Shown here: one piece after another, positions 16,617 through 24,512 of the stretch
Layout of the letters: every line of letters starts with the position of its first letter
How positions within the stretch are numbered: position 1 is the stretch's first letter
From: Verrucomicrobiaceae bacterium
GTDB taxonomy: Bacteria; Verrucomicrobiota; Verrucomicrobiia; Verrucomicrobiales; Verrucomicrobiaceae
Length of the DNA stretch: 64,000 nt
Assembly (NCBI GenBank): GCA_015075365.1
Contig: JABTUN010000001.1
Coordinates: forward strand, 2,356,001 to 2,420,000
Reading direction: 5' to 3'
Notes under the pieces: model-generated
The model's database searches: none
Told to the model about the DNA's origin: nothing
The model's input: the letters and a program-made list of their open reading frames with translations, nothing else
Made by a program: the position numbers and the translations under genes

Positions 16617-18077
16617 TTACTTCTTCAATCCGGCGAGCATCGCCTTCATCTTCGCGACGGTTTCGGCGTGCGCGGGGTCTTTGGCGAGGTCCTTGGACTC
16701 TTGCGGATCGTTTTGGAGGTCGAAGAGGGTCGCGCCCTGGCGGCCTTCGTCCCACTCGGTGTAGCGGAACTGCTCGGTGCGCACGCTGACGCCGAGGAAG
16801 GCACCGGCCTTGCCTTTGCCCTTTCCTTTCCCCTGGCCCTTCTTGCCTTTTTCGAGGTTCTTCGGATCAAAGTTCGGCGCGGTGGTGGCGACGGGGGCAC
16901 CGCGCAGCACCTGCGAGAAGGCGGGCTTGTCCCACGCGGCTTGCGGATTGTCGAGCAGCGGCTTCAGACTGGTGCCGTCGCTTTGTGGCAGCGGCAGGCC
17001 GCACACATCGGCGAGCGTGGCGTGCAGGTCGATCAGCTCGACGGGGCGCGGGCAGCTCTTGCCGTTGTTCGCGTTGCCGGGCACGCTGATGATGAGCGGC
17101 ACGCGGGCGGAGTTTTCCCAGATGCTTTGCTTCTGCCACAGGCCGTGATCGCCGAGATGGTAGCCGTGGTCGCTGTGAAACACGATCACGGTTTTGTCGC
17201 GCAGCCCGAGTTGCTCGATGGCGGCGACAACTTGCCCGACCTGGTCATCCATGAAGGTCGTGGACGCAAAGTAGGCCTGCAGGATCTCTCTGCGCATCGG
17301 GTCGGTGAGCTGGTCCTGATCTTTTTTGTAGCTGGCGTAAGCGGCGGCCGGGATGCCCGGCGCGTCCTTCATCGGGCCGGTGGCGAGCTTGATTTGGTCG
17401 ATGGGATAGCCTTCGAAATACTTCGCGGGCGCGACATACGGCGTGTGCGGTCGATAAAAGCCGACCGCGAGGTAAAACGGGCCGTCCTTCTTCGCTTCGA
17501 GCAGCTTGATGGCCTCTGCCGCGCCCACGGCGTCGGTTTGCGGCTCGTCGGAAGGATCGCTGAACCAGCTCAACGTGCCGCCGAACTGCCCGGGCACGAG
17601 CGTGTGAATCTGATCCTCGACTTTTTTGTCGTGACCGATGGGATTCACGACTTGCTGCCACGACGGCTCGTCATCGTGGCCGCTGGTGCCGATCTGCGTG
17701 GGCACGCCGTAGTGGTAGAGTTTGCCGACGCGGGCCGCGAAAGCGCCTGCCTTCGAAAACGTCTGCGGGATGCTCAGCGCGTCCGGCAGCGCCTTGCGGA
17801 AGTGCGTGCTGTTTTCATACACCTTCGTGCTGCCGGGCCGCATGCCGGTCATGAAGGACGCGCGGCTCGGATTGCATAGCGGATACTGGCAGTAGGCTTT
17901 TTCAAAGCGCACGCCGGTGGCCGCGAGCTTGTCGATGTGCGGCGATTTCACCTGCGCATGCCCATAGCAGCCGAGGGAGGTGTTCAGGTCGTCCGAGACA
18001 ATGTGCAGCACATTGAACTTCGGCTGGGCCAAAGCCGTGGCAGCGAGGGCAAAGAAGGCGGCGAGGAGCGATTTCAT
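16617..18077 (-). CDS. Sulfatase, iduronate-2-sulfatase type
   Basis: A secreted sulfatase of 486 residues that would hydrolyse sulfate esters after conversion of its active Cys to formylglycine. A Sec signal peptide (1-17) is followed by the metal-binding VSDDLN and the modification motif CNPSR with Cys68. HSDHGYHLGDHG carries the remaining metal ligands. Architecture and motifs resemble iduronate-2-sulfatases. An unusual Gly/Lys linker (GKKGQGKGKGKGKAG, at about residues 415-430) interrupts the C-terminal part. The gene is upstream of the DUF1501 gene and probably co-transcribed with it. Confidence 0.92.
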   Translation of the reverse strand: MKSLLAAFFALAATALAQPKFNVLHIVSDDLNTSLGCYGHAQVKSPHIDKLAATGVRFEKAYCQYPLCNPSRASFMTGMRPGSTKVYENSTHFRKALPDALSIPQTFSKAGAFAARVGKLYHYGVPTQIGTSGHDDEPSWQQVVNPIGHDKKVEDQIHTLVPGQFGGTLSWFSDPSDEPQTDAVGAAEAIKLLEAKKDGPFYLAVGFYRPHTPYVAPAKYFEGYPIDQIKLATGPMKDAPGIPAAAYASYKKDQDQLTDPMRREILQAYFASTTFMDDQVGQVVAAIEQLGLRDKTVIVFHSDHGYHLGDHGLWQKQSIWENSARVPLIISVPGNANNGKSCPRPVELIDLHATLADVCGLPLPQSDGTSLKPLLDNPQAAWDKPAFSQVLRGAPVATTAPNFDPKNLEKGKKGQGKGKGKGKAGAFLGVSVRTEQFRYTEWDEGRQGATLFDLQNDPQESKDLAKDPAHAETVAKMKAMLAGLKK

Positions 18078-18159
18078 GGTGGCGCGTGGTAACGCGGCCC
18101 TTGGGGCGAACTCGCGGGAAATTTTGCCGGAAGGCCATCCAACACGAAGGTTGCCAGCA

Positions 18160-18173
18160 CACAGAATTCTGTG
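18160..18173. promoter_or_regulatory. Palindromic operator candidate of the toxin-antitoxin operon
   Basis: CACAGAATTCTGTG is a perfect 14-bp palindrome 13 bp before the antitoxin ATG at 18187. Phd/YefM antitoxins autoregulate by binding such palindromes at this position. Confidence 0.65.
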
Positions 18174-18186
18174 CTAGCCTCGCTTC

Positions 18187-18492
18187 ATGAACATGATCCT
18201 CGCCAAAGACATCGTCAGTCTCACGGATTTTGCCCGGCAGACTCGCAAGCACACCGATGATCTGAAGAAAACGCATCGTCCCCGCGTGCTGACACATAAT
18301 GGCAAGGCCACGGCGGTCGTGCTGTCGGTCGATGCCTACCAGAAGCTCGCGGATGAAGCGGAGGAGCATCGCCTCGACATGGAAGTGAAGGCCGCCATTG
18401 AAGACTACGTGCGTGGCAAGCGCGGCACACCCGGCCCGGAAGCCTTTCGTCAGATTCGTGCCCGCATGGCGAAACGACGCGCTGCCAAATGA
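18187..18492 (+). CDS. Antitoxin, Phd/YefM family
   Basis: A 101-residue protein that would bind and neutralise the downstream toxin and repress the operon. The N terminus (MNMILAKDIVSLTDFARQTRKHTDDL) and the block PRVLTHNGKATAVVLSVDAYQKL are characteristic of the Phd/YefM DNA-binding fold; the C-terminal helix (EVKAAIEDYVRGK) would contact the toxin. It overlaps the toxin gene by 4 bp, as expected for translational coupling. Confidence 0.9.
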   Translation: MNMILAKDIVSLTDFARQTRKHTDDLKKTHRPRVLTHNGKATAVVLSVDAYQKLADEAEEHRLDMEVKAAIEDYVRGKRGTPGPEAFRQIRARMAKRRAAK

Positions 18493-18842
18493 GCTACTCA
18501 TGGGAGCTTTCAGACAAAGCGACGGCGGCTGTGGAGAGACAGGTCGCCTGGTATGAGTCTGACGAGCGCCATGGTGGCCAGGAGCTCGCCGACCGCTGGC
18601 TTGATCGGCTCGAAAAGGCCTTGGTGAAGCTCGCGTCCGCTCCTTACGGACATGGCATGGCTCCGGAGAATCGTCGCTGGCATCCGACACTCGAGATCCG
18701 GCAAGCGCTCTTCCGGCCTTGGAAGACGGGTGTTGGCTGGCGCATTCTTTACACCATCAACGACAAAACCCGGCTCGTCACCATCCTGCACGTCCGCCAC
18801 GAGCGGCGGCGCTGGCTTTTCGAAGACGACGCGGAGGAGTGA
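18489..18842 (+). CDS. RelE/ParE-type toxin
   Basis: A 117-residue RelE/ParE-superfamily protein. The pattern AVERQVAWYESDERHGGQEL, then RWHPTLEIRQALFRPWKTG and VGWRILYTINDKTRLVTILH fits plasmid stabilisation toxins. Whether it cleaves mRNA on the ribosome (RelE) or inhibits gyrase (ParE) cannot be told. Its stop codon lies 2 bp from that of the convergent SGNH gene. Confidence 0.85.
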   Translation: MSYSWELSDKATAAVERQVAWYESDERHGGQELADRWLDRLEKALVKLASAPYGHGMAPENRRWHPTLEIRQALFRPWKTGVGWRILYTINDKTRLVTILHVRHERRRWLFEDDAEE

Positions 18843-18844
18843 TC

Positions 18845-19594
18845 TCACTCCGGCCTGCCATTCTCCGCCGGTTCCTTCCCTTCGATCAATGCCTTAGCCT
18901 GACGCACGAAGCGGCGGCCGAGGAGTTCGTAGCCGGGTTTGGTGTAGTGGAGGTCGTTGGTCATGATGCCTTTGACCTCTTTGTTGTTGAGATCGTCGCA
19001 ATCGATCCACGCGCCGTGCGGATCGGCCTGGGCGACGGCGACCTGGCTTTCGCGGACGATTTTCCATGCGGGCGGGTTGATGCGTTCGTGGTCACTGATG
19101 CGGCCGATGACGACGTTGAGGTCCGGGCGCTTCAAATCGCGGCGCAGGTTGGCGATGAGTTGCTTCAAGGCGTCGGCGTATGGCGCGTGGAGGCCGGTTT
19201 TTGAGTCGTTCTCGCCCTGCATCCAGCAGAAGGTGACGGACTTCGCGTTCGGATGCTCCTTCAGCATCGCAGCGAACTGCTCGAGAATGCGCGGGTAGAA
19301 GATGGTGCCCTTGTTCTTGTCCTTCTCACGTGCCTTGGCGACATCGACACCGTGCTTCGTGGCGATGTCGTTCCATTCGTCCACCCAGTAACGGATCGGC
19401 ATGCCACCGACCGCGACCTTGATGTAAGCCACGTCCGCGTCCGGAAACGCGATCTTCGCCTCCGGCTCAAAACCGAGCTTCGGGTCCATGCCAGCCATGT
19501 TCGACTGTCCGGTGAGGATGAAGAGATGAGCCGGCTTGTCCGAAGCGGAGAGCGAAGAGCAAAGGGCGAAGAGGAGGAGGGCGAGGTGTTTCAT
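18845..19594 (-). CDS. Secreted SASA-type SGNH hydrolase (sialate O-acetylesterase-like)
   Basis: A 249-residue secreted esterase with a Sec signal (about 1-17). The SGNH blocks are FILTGQSNMAG (nucleophile Ser), the WMQGENDS block, and DLHYTKPGY with the catalytic Asp/His. This matches the SASA family (PF03629), whose members remove acetyl groups from sialic acids or plant and algal polysaccharides. It is monocistronic and convergent with the toxin gene. Confidence 0.85.
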   Translation of the reverse strand: MKHLALLLFALCSSLSASDKPAHLFILTGQSNMAGMDPKLGFEPEAKIAFPDADVAYIKVAVGGMPIRYWVDEWNDIATKHGVDVAKAREKDKNKGTIFYPRILEQFAAMLKEHPNAKSVTFCWMQGENDSKTGLHAPYADALKQLIANLRRDLKRPDLNVVIGRISDHERINPPAWKIVRESQVAVAQADPHGAWIDCDDLNNKEVKGIMTNDLHYTKPGYELLGRRFVRQAKALIEGKEPAENGRPE

Positions 19595-19649
19595 GGATCA
19601 AAGAGTTGGCCTACGGAAGACACGGGGCAAACGGAAGCGCGTCAGCAAA

Positions 19650-19768
19650 GTAGCCATCTCGCTCCGCGAGATGAGCTGAGGGTGTTGTTAGTGGGTGTTT
19701 CATTCGAGTTTTGAATGGGCTGCGAGCAAAGGGAACGCTGTGTTCCTCTCGCGGAGCGAGAAGACTAC
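19650..19768. repeat. REPIN C between the SGNH and sulfatase genes
   Basis: GTAG (19650-19653) heads the hairpin CATCTCG/CGAGATG (19655-19673). At the other end TCTCG/CGAGA (19747-19761) precedes CTAC (19765-19768). The two ends form imperfect terminal inverted repeats of about 28 bp beginning AAAGTAG. The element ends 1 bp before the stop codon of the sulfatase at 19770 and fills most of the intergenic space. Confidence 0.85.
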
Positions 19769-19769
19769 T

Positions 19770-21269
19770 TTACTTCGTGTAATCGCCGCCCGTGAGGCTC
19801 TTCAAAACCGACTCCTGCCACGCGCGGAGCTTTGTCTGGAGCTGCTGCACGTGTTCGGGCTGTTGTTTTGCGAGGTCGGTTTTCTCCTCGGCGTCGGCTT
19901 CGAGGTCGAAGAGTTCGATTTTGGCCTCGGTGGACTTTTTTCCGTCGTGGATGACGAGCTTGTGGCGGCCGTCGAGGATGGCGCGGGGGCCGAGGAAGTC
20001 GGCGTCGATGATGTCGCCGGGGTGGCGGACGTTGCGGAAGTCGCGGGTGGCTTTGCCGCCGGAGAGCTTGGCGAGCGGTGTGGTGCCTTCCTGCTGCTTC
20101 GGGTCGATGTAGGGCGGGGTTTGGATGCCGTTGAAGCGGGCGGTGTTATAGTCCCAGAAAAAGATCGGCGACGGGCGCTCGGTCATCGTGCCATCGAGCA
20201 CGGGCGTGAGGTCGATGCCGTCGAGCGGTCGCTTCGGCAAGGGCTGGCCGGTGAGTGCACAAAGCGTGGGCAGCAGATCGCTGGTGTGAGCGACGACGTT
20301 GCTCGTATGCGGCGCTTTGATGCGTGCAGGCCACTCGATGAGGCCGGGGACGAGCGTGCCGCCTTCATACATCTGCCCCTTCACGCCGCGATGCGGGCGC
20401 ACGAGCGATCCATCGGCGGAGGTGCCGTTGTCGCCGCAATAAAAGAGCAGCGTGTCATCGCGCAGGCCGGTGGCGGCGAGATGCTTGCGCAGCATGCCGA
20501 TGGCGCGGTCCATGGCGGTGATCTCGGCGTAGCGCTCGCGCAGCACCTCGCCCTGCGGTCGCGTGACAGGTGCGCCGGTTTCGTTCGAGGTGAGGCGCAC
20601 TTTGCTTTTTGCGTATTTCGCGGGCAGATCGTCATAGAGCGTCAAATCCTGCGGCAGACCGCTGTAGGGCTCGTGCGGCGAGCCGAACCAGATGATGGTG
20701 AAAAACGGTTTCGCGTCCTTCCTCACGCGGTCGATGAACTGCATCGCCTCGCGCACGAGGATCTCGGAGCTCTCGCCTTCAAACATCTGCGGCGGGCCGC
20801 CATTGCGCGAGAGCGAAGGATTCAGCTCGAAGAAATTGTCGTGCGAGAGCCACTCGTGAAAGCCCATCGCGCCCGGATTCGTCGGCGAGCCCGCTTTGAC
20901 CGTGCCGACATGCCATTTGCCGAAATGCGCGCACTGAAAGCCCGCCTTGCTCAGCACATGCGCCACCGTGATCTCCTCCGGTCTGAACGACCAGCCCGGC
21001 GCGAAGGTGCCCATGCGGTTCGGATGCCGTCCCGTGAGAAAACTCGCCCGCGTCGGCGAGCAGCTCGGATGCGCCGAGTGAAACCGCTCCAGCCGCAGCC
21101 CCTGCGCCGCCATTTCATCGAGCACGGGCGTCTTCACATGCGGATGCCCGTGGTAGCCCGTCTCCTCCCAGCCGTGGTCATCGCCCATCATGAGGATGAT
21201 GTTCGGCTGCGCGAAAGCGGAGAGCAGCGGGCAAAGAGCGAAGAGGATGAGCGCGGCGGGGAGCTTCAT
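19770..21269 (-). CDS. Secreted sulfatase (arylsulfatase A type)
   Basis: A 499-residue sulfatase with a signal peptide (1-20). The metal-binding DDHGW and the modification motif CSPTR with Cys70 are near the N terminus; GDNGTSADG supplies the second metal-binding block. The WXGR-type segment reads HFGKWHVG. Cys70 would need oxidation to formylglycine by an FGE or anSME encoded elsewhere. The gene is divergent from pepD. The stop codon touches REPIN C. Confidence 0.92.
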   Translation of the reverse strand: MKLPAALILFALCPLLSAFAQPNIILMMGDDHGWEETGYHGHPHVKTPVLDEMAAQGLRLERFHSAHPSCSPTRASFLTGRHPNRMGTFAPGWSFRPEEITVAHVLSKAGFQCAHFGKWHVGTVKAGSPTNPGAMGFHEWLSHDNFFELNPSLSRNGGPPQMFEGESSEILVREAMQFIDRVRKDAKPFFTIIWFGSPHEPYSGLPQDLTLYDDLPAKYAKSKVRLTSNETGAPVTRPQGEVLRERYAEITAMDRAIGMLRKHLAATGLRDDTLLFYCGDNGTSADGSLVRPHRGVKGQMYEGGTLVPGLIEWPARIKAPHTSNVVAHTSDLLPTLCALTGQPLPKRPLDGIDLTPVLDGTMTERPSPIFFWDYNTARFNGIQTPPYIDPKQQEGTTPLAKLSGGKATRDFRNVRHPGDIIDADFLGPRAILDGRHKLVIHDGKKSTEAKIELFDLEADAEEKTDLAKQQPEHVQQLQTKLRAWQESVLKSLTGGDYTK

Positions 21270-21345
21270 GGTCGGCTAAAAACGTGCGCGGAGGCCGCAT
21301 CTCCCAGTTTTCTCATCGCGTAAATCACGCCATACATCCCGCCTC

Positions 21346-22788
21346 ATGTCCGACGCCATCCGTTCTCTCGAACCCCGCGCTCTCTGGAATTGCTTTGCTG
21401 ATCTCAATGCCGTGCCGCGGCCGTCGAAGAAGGAGGGTAAGGTGAAGGCGTTTGTGCGTGAGTTTGCGGCGAGGCATGCGCTGGAGTGCGTCGAGGACAG
21501 CGGCGGCAACTTGATCGTGAAGAAACCGGCCACGGCGGACCGGGCGGGGCGTCCGCCGGTCATTTTACAGGCGCATCTCGACATGGTGCACAAGGCGGCG
21601 GACGGCGTGAGCTTCGATTTTGCGAATCAAGGCATCGAAATGTGGGTGGATGGCGATTGGGTGCGGGCGCGTGGCACCACGCTCGGCGCGGACAACGGCC
21701 TCGGCGCGGCGGCGATTCTCGCAGTGCTCGCGTCGAAGGATCTGCCACATCCGCCGATCGAGGCGCTGCTCACCATTGATGAGGAGCAGGGGATGAGCGG
21801 TGCCCGCATGCTGCAAAGCGGCCTGCTCACCGGCAAAAGGATGCTGAACCTCGATTCGGAGGAAGATGACGAGTTCACCATCGGCTGCGCGGGCGGGATC
21901 GACACGCTGGTGAGCTGGAGTTATCCCGAAACGAAGCACGAGAAGGCCAGCATCGCCGAAATTCGCGTCGAAGGCCTGCGCGGAGGTCATTCCGGCCTCC
22001 AAATCCACGAAGGCCGCGGCAACGCCATCAAGCTCATGGCTCGACTGCTGGCCGCGTGTGGCGAGAAAGCGGCTGCGTTGATCGAGATGCGCGGCGGCAG
22101 TGCTCGAAACGCGATTCCGGCGCGATGCATCGCACGCGTCACGGTGCTCGATGAGGCTGTTTTTGCTCAAAACATCGCCGAAGAGGCCGAAGCGATCCGA
22201 AAGGAGTTCAAACGCCTCGAGCCCGATTTGCAGATCACGACGACAAAGCTCGAAAACGGCTCTGTTTCGACCATGACGGCCGAAAAGCAGCGTGCGCTCG
22301 TTTTGGCGCTGCAAGCGCTGGTGAACGGCGTGTATCGCATGAGTCCCGAAGTGCCCGGATTGGTCGAGGCGTCATCGAATCTCTCGCTCATCGACCTCGG
22401 CCAAGGCCGTGCCGAGTGGAGCGGCCTGCAACGCAGCAGCGTCGAATCCAGCAAGCGCGATGTCGCCGCGGCCTTCGCGGCGCCGTTTCGACTGCTCGGC
22501 GCCGAAGTGCGCAATGACGACGGCTATCCTGGCTGGAGCCCGAGTGCGAGCTCCGTCATTCTCGATCAGATGAAAGGCATCTACCGCGAGCTTTTCGGCC
22601 ACGACGTCGGCGTGAGCGCCTGCCACGCCGGTTTGGAGTGCGGCGTCATCGCGCAGACCTATCCCGGCCTCGACATGATCTCTTTCGGCCCCGACATCGA
22701 AGAAGCGCACTCCGAAAACGAACGCGCGAGCATTTCCTCGGCGCAGAAGTTCTGGAAACTGCTCACGACGACCTTGGCGCGGCTGTGA
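21346..22788 (+). CDS. pepD: Aminoacyl-histidine dipeptidase (M20 family)
   Basis: A cytosolic dizinc dipeptidase of 480 residues (E. coli PepD is 485) that cleaves Xaa-His and other dipeptides. The metal-binding ILQAHLDMV, LGADNGLG with bridging Asp, and the catalytic pair in LTIDEEQGMSGA are all present. LEVGLRGGHSG-like dimerisation residues appear as VEGLRGGHSG, and a C-terminal HAGLECG holds a metal ligand. It is monocistronic, ending just before a solo REP hairpin. Confidence 0.93.
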   Translation: MSDAIRSLEPRALWNCFADLNAVPRPSKKEGKVKAFVREFAARHALECVEDSGGNLIVKKPATADRAGRPPVILQAHLDMVHKAADGVSFDFANQGIEMWVDGDWVRARGTTLGADNGLGAAAILAVLASKDLPHPPIEALLTIDEEQGMSGARMLQSGLLTGKRMLNLDSEEDDEFTIGCAGGIDTLVSWSYPETKHEKASIAEIRVEGLRGGHSGLQIHEGRGNAIKLMARLLAACGEKAAALIEMRGGSARNAIPARCIARVTVLDEAVFAQNIAEEAEAIRKEFKRLEPDLQITTTKLENGSVSTMTAEKQRALVLALQALVNGVYRMSPEVPGLVEASSNLSLIDLGQGRAEWSGLQRSSVESSKRDVAAAFAAPFRLLGAEVRNDDGYPGWSPSASSVILDQMKGIYRELFGHDVGVSACHAGLECGVIAQTYPGLDMISFGPDIEEAHSENERASISSAQKFWKLLTTTLARL

Positions 22789-22791
22789 GAC

Positions 22792-22815
22792 GTAGCCCGG
22801 ACTTTCCAGTCCGGG
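22792..22815. repeat. Solo REP hairpin between convergent genes
   Basis: GTAG (22792-22795) heads a perfect 8-bp stem CCCGGACT/AGTCCGGG with a TTCC loop (22796-22815). It lies between two converging stop codons (22788 and 22831) and could also slow transcription from either side, although there is no T run. Confidence 0.75.
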
Positions 22816-22830
22816 TCTCACGCGTTGATC

Positions 22831-23544
22831 TCATGACCCATGTTTGGCAGGCAGCGCCTTCAGCACCTCCTCCACGCACTTGTCGCCGAGGATTTGATAA
22901 GCCGGCCCGTTCCAGTGGAACTTATCTTTACCGCCTCGGGCGAGCTCGAGTTTGTCCACGAGCAGGGCGTAGAAGTCGCTCACGGGCACGCCGCATTCGG
23001 CCATAACTTTGGCGGCCATGCGATTGTGCTCGATGATGGTGCCGTTGATGACGGGATCGAGCTTTTTGACGTCGCCTTCGAGCAAGACGGGCGTGCTGCT
23101 GGCCCAGATGAGTTTGGCGTTCGGCAGTTTGGCGCGGATGGCTTCGACGTAGCCTTTGGTGAGCGGCTCGAAGGTCCCGGGCTTGATGCGGCCTTCCTGC
23201 CAGCCGTGCAGGCCCATGTTGAAATGAATCACGTCATACGGGCCTTTCGCGAGCACCTCGGGCAGGATCTTCGTGTTGAGATGCTCGGACTGGTTGTAGG
23301 GATTCACCCAGGCATCGACGTAGGCCTTGCCGTCGAGCTTCTTGATCGCGTGCGCCATGTAACCACTCAGGATCGAGTCGCCGATGAGCAGCACGCGCGG
23401 ACGCTTCGGGTCTTTGATGGTCGCTTGGTTGAGCTTCCAGCCTTTGCCGTCGGAATGCAGCCGCGGATCGGTCTCGACGGGCGTTTCGGCCGCGAAGGTG
23501 TGAAAAGTGAAAGCAGCGGCGAGAAGGAAGGTGAAGCGGTTCAT
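22831..23544 (-). CDS. Secreted SGNH/GDSL hydrolase
   Basis: The ATG at 23544 gives a 237-residue protein with a Sec signal (1-18). Block I is [12 protein letters not shown] (Ser nucleophile), the Gly/Asn blocks appear as FNMGLHGW and STP, and the C-terminal [11 protein letters not shown] carries the catalytic Asp/His. It probably removes acyl groups from a polysaccharide. The open frame upstream to 23787 lacks a plausible start. It is followed upstream by the ThuA gene on the same strand with a 74-bp gap. Confidence 0.82.
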   Translation of the reverse strand: MNRFTFLLAAAFTFHTFAAETPVETDPRLHSDGKGWKLNQATIKDPKRPRVLLIGDSILSGYMAHAIKKLDGKAYVDAWVNPYNQSEHLNTKILPEVLAKGPYDVIHFNMGLHGWQEGRIKPGTFEPLTKGYVEAIRAKLPNAKLIWASSTPVLLEGDVKKLDPVINGTIIEHNRMAAKVMAECGVPVSDFYALLVDKLELARGGKDKFHWNGPAYQILGDKCVEEVLKALPAKHGS

Positions 23545-23618
23545 GGAGTGCTTCCCAATACGACCTCCATCTCGCGATCTTCGCGAGCAACGCTGTTCGC
23601 GTGGCTCAAACGTCCAAG

Positions 23619-24512
23619 CTATCGCGTGATCGCACTTCCCATCCAGCGCACCGCATTCTCGATCACGCGTAGCGTCTCGGCTTGCTGGAAGATGGAATAG
23701 GTCTCGTGGCCGGGGCGGAAGTAGAACACGCGGCCCTGGCCCACGGTCCACACGCAGCCGCTGCGGAAGTGCTCGCCTTTGTCCCACTTTTCCTCGAACA
23801 CGACCTCATCCGACGGCGGTACGTGGAAGGGCTCGCCATACATCTCCGTGCGCGGGATGTCCCACTGCGCGGGCAGCCCGGCGGCGATGGGATGCTGCGT
23901 CAGCAGCGTGGTGACGTGCGAGGGCATGCCGTCGTTCCGATACGCGGGAAACACGCACTGAGGCAGCGTGAGCCGCCACACCGCGCCTTCGACCTTCTCG
24001 ACATACGGCGTGATGCGCGACGCACGGCCGATGAGCTTGTAATACGGCGCGTCATTGACGAACTCCCACTTCACCGCGGCTCGCTCCGCCTCCGGCACCT
24101 GCTTTAGCGCGTCGGTCTTCGCCCGCTCCTGCATGAGCCGCACAAACGGCTTCGCCCAATGCGCCGAGTGTAGGCCGATGAAGCCCAGCTTGCCCTCCTT
24201 CACCCGTTTCACCACCGCCTCGGCCCGCGCATCATCCTGCTCCTTCGCACGGCGATGACTCCAAAAAATGAGCACATCCGTCGCATCGAGCGCAGCATCG
24301 CCCAGCCCTTGATCCGCCTCGTCGAGCTTCGCCGTCTTCACGACGAGCCCCGGCAGCTTCGCCAGATGCGCCGCGAGCGTCTCACCGAGGAACTTTTCGC
24401 CATAGCCCTGCTTTTGCTCCGGCTGCTGCTCATCCCACACGAGCACGCGGATGGGCTCGGCGGCGTGGAGATGGATCGCTGCCAGAAAAAAGGCGAGGAT
24501 GTGGTGTCTCAT
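23619..24512 (-). CDS. ThuA-domain protein, secreted
   Basis: A 297-residue ThuA-family protein (class I glutamine-amidotransferase-like fold, PF06283) with a signal peptide (1-17). Landmarks are [30 protein letters not shown] and the ending [15 protein letters not shown]. ThuA proteins are linked to sugar utilisation, but their reaction is not established. Its start overlaps the end of the upstream esterase gene by 4 bp, so they are translationally coupled. Confidence 0.88.
   Translation of the reverse strand: MRHHILAFFLAAIHLHAAEPIRVLVWDEQQPEQKQGYGEKFLGETLAAHLAKLPGLVVKTAKLDEADQGLGDAALDATDVLIFWSHRRAKEQDDARAEAVVKRVKEGKLGFIGLHSAHWAKPFVRLMQERAKTDALKQVPEAERAAVKWEFVNDAPYYKLIGRASRITPYVEKVEGAVWRLTLPQCVFPAYRNDGMPSHVTTLLTQHPIAAGLPAQWDIPRTEMYGEPFHVPPSDEVVFEEKWDKGEHFRSGCVWTVGQGRVFYFRPGHETYSIFQQAETLRVIENAVRWMGSAITR

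Noticed and set aside
15537..17879. A 780-codon plus-strand frame opposite the DUF1501 and sulfatase genes.
   Set aside because: It spans two well-supported genes on the other strand and has shadow-type composition.
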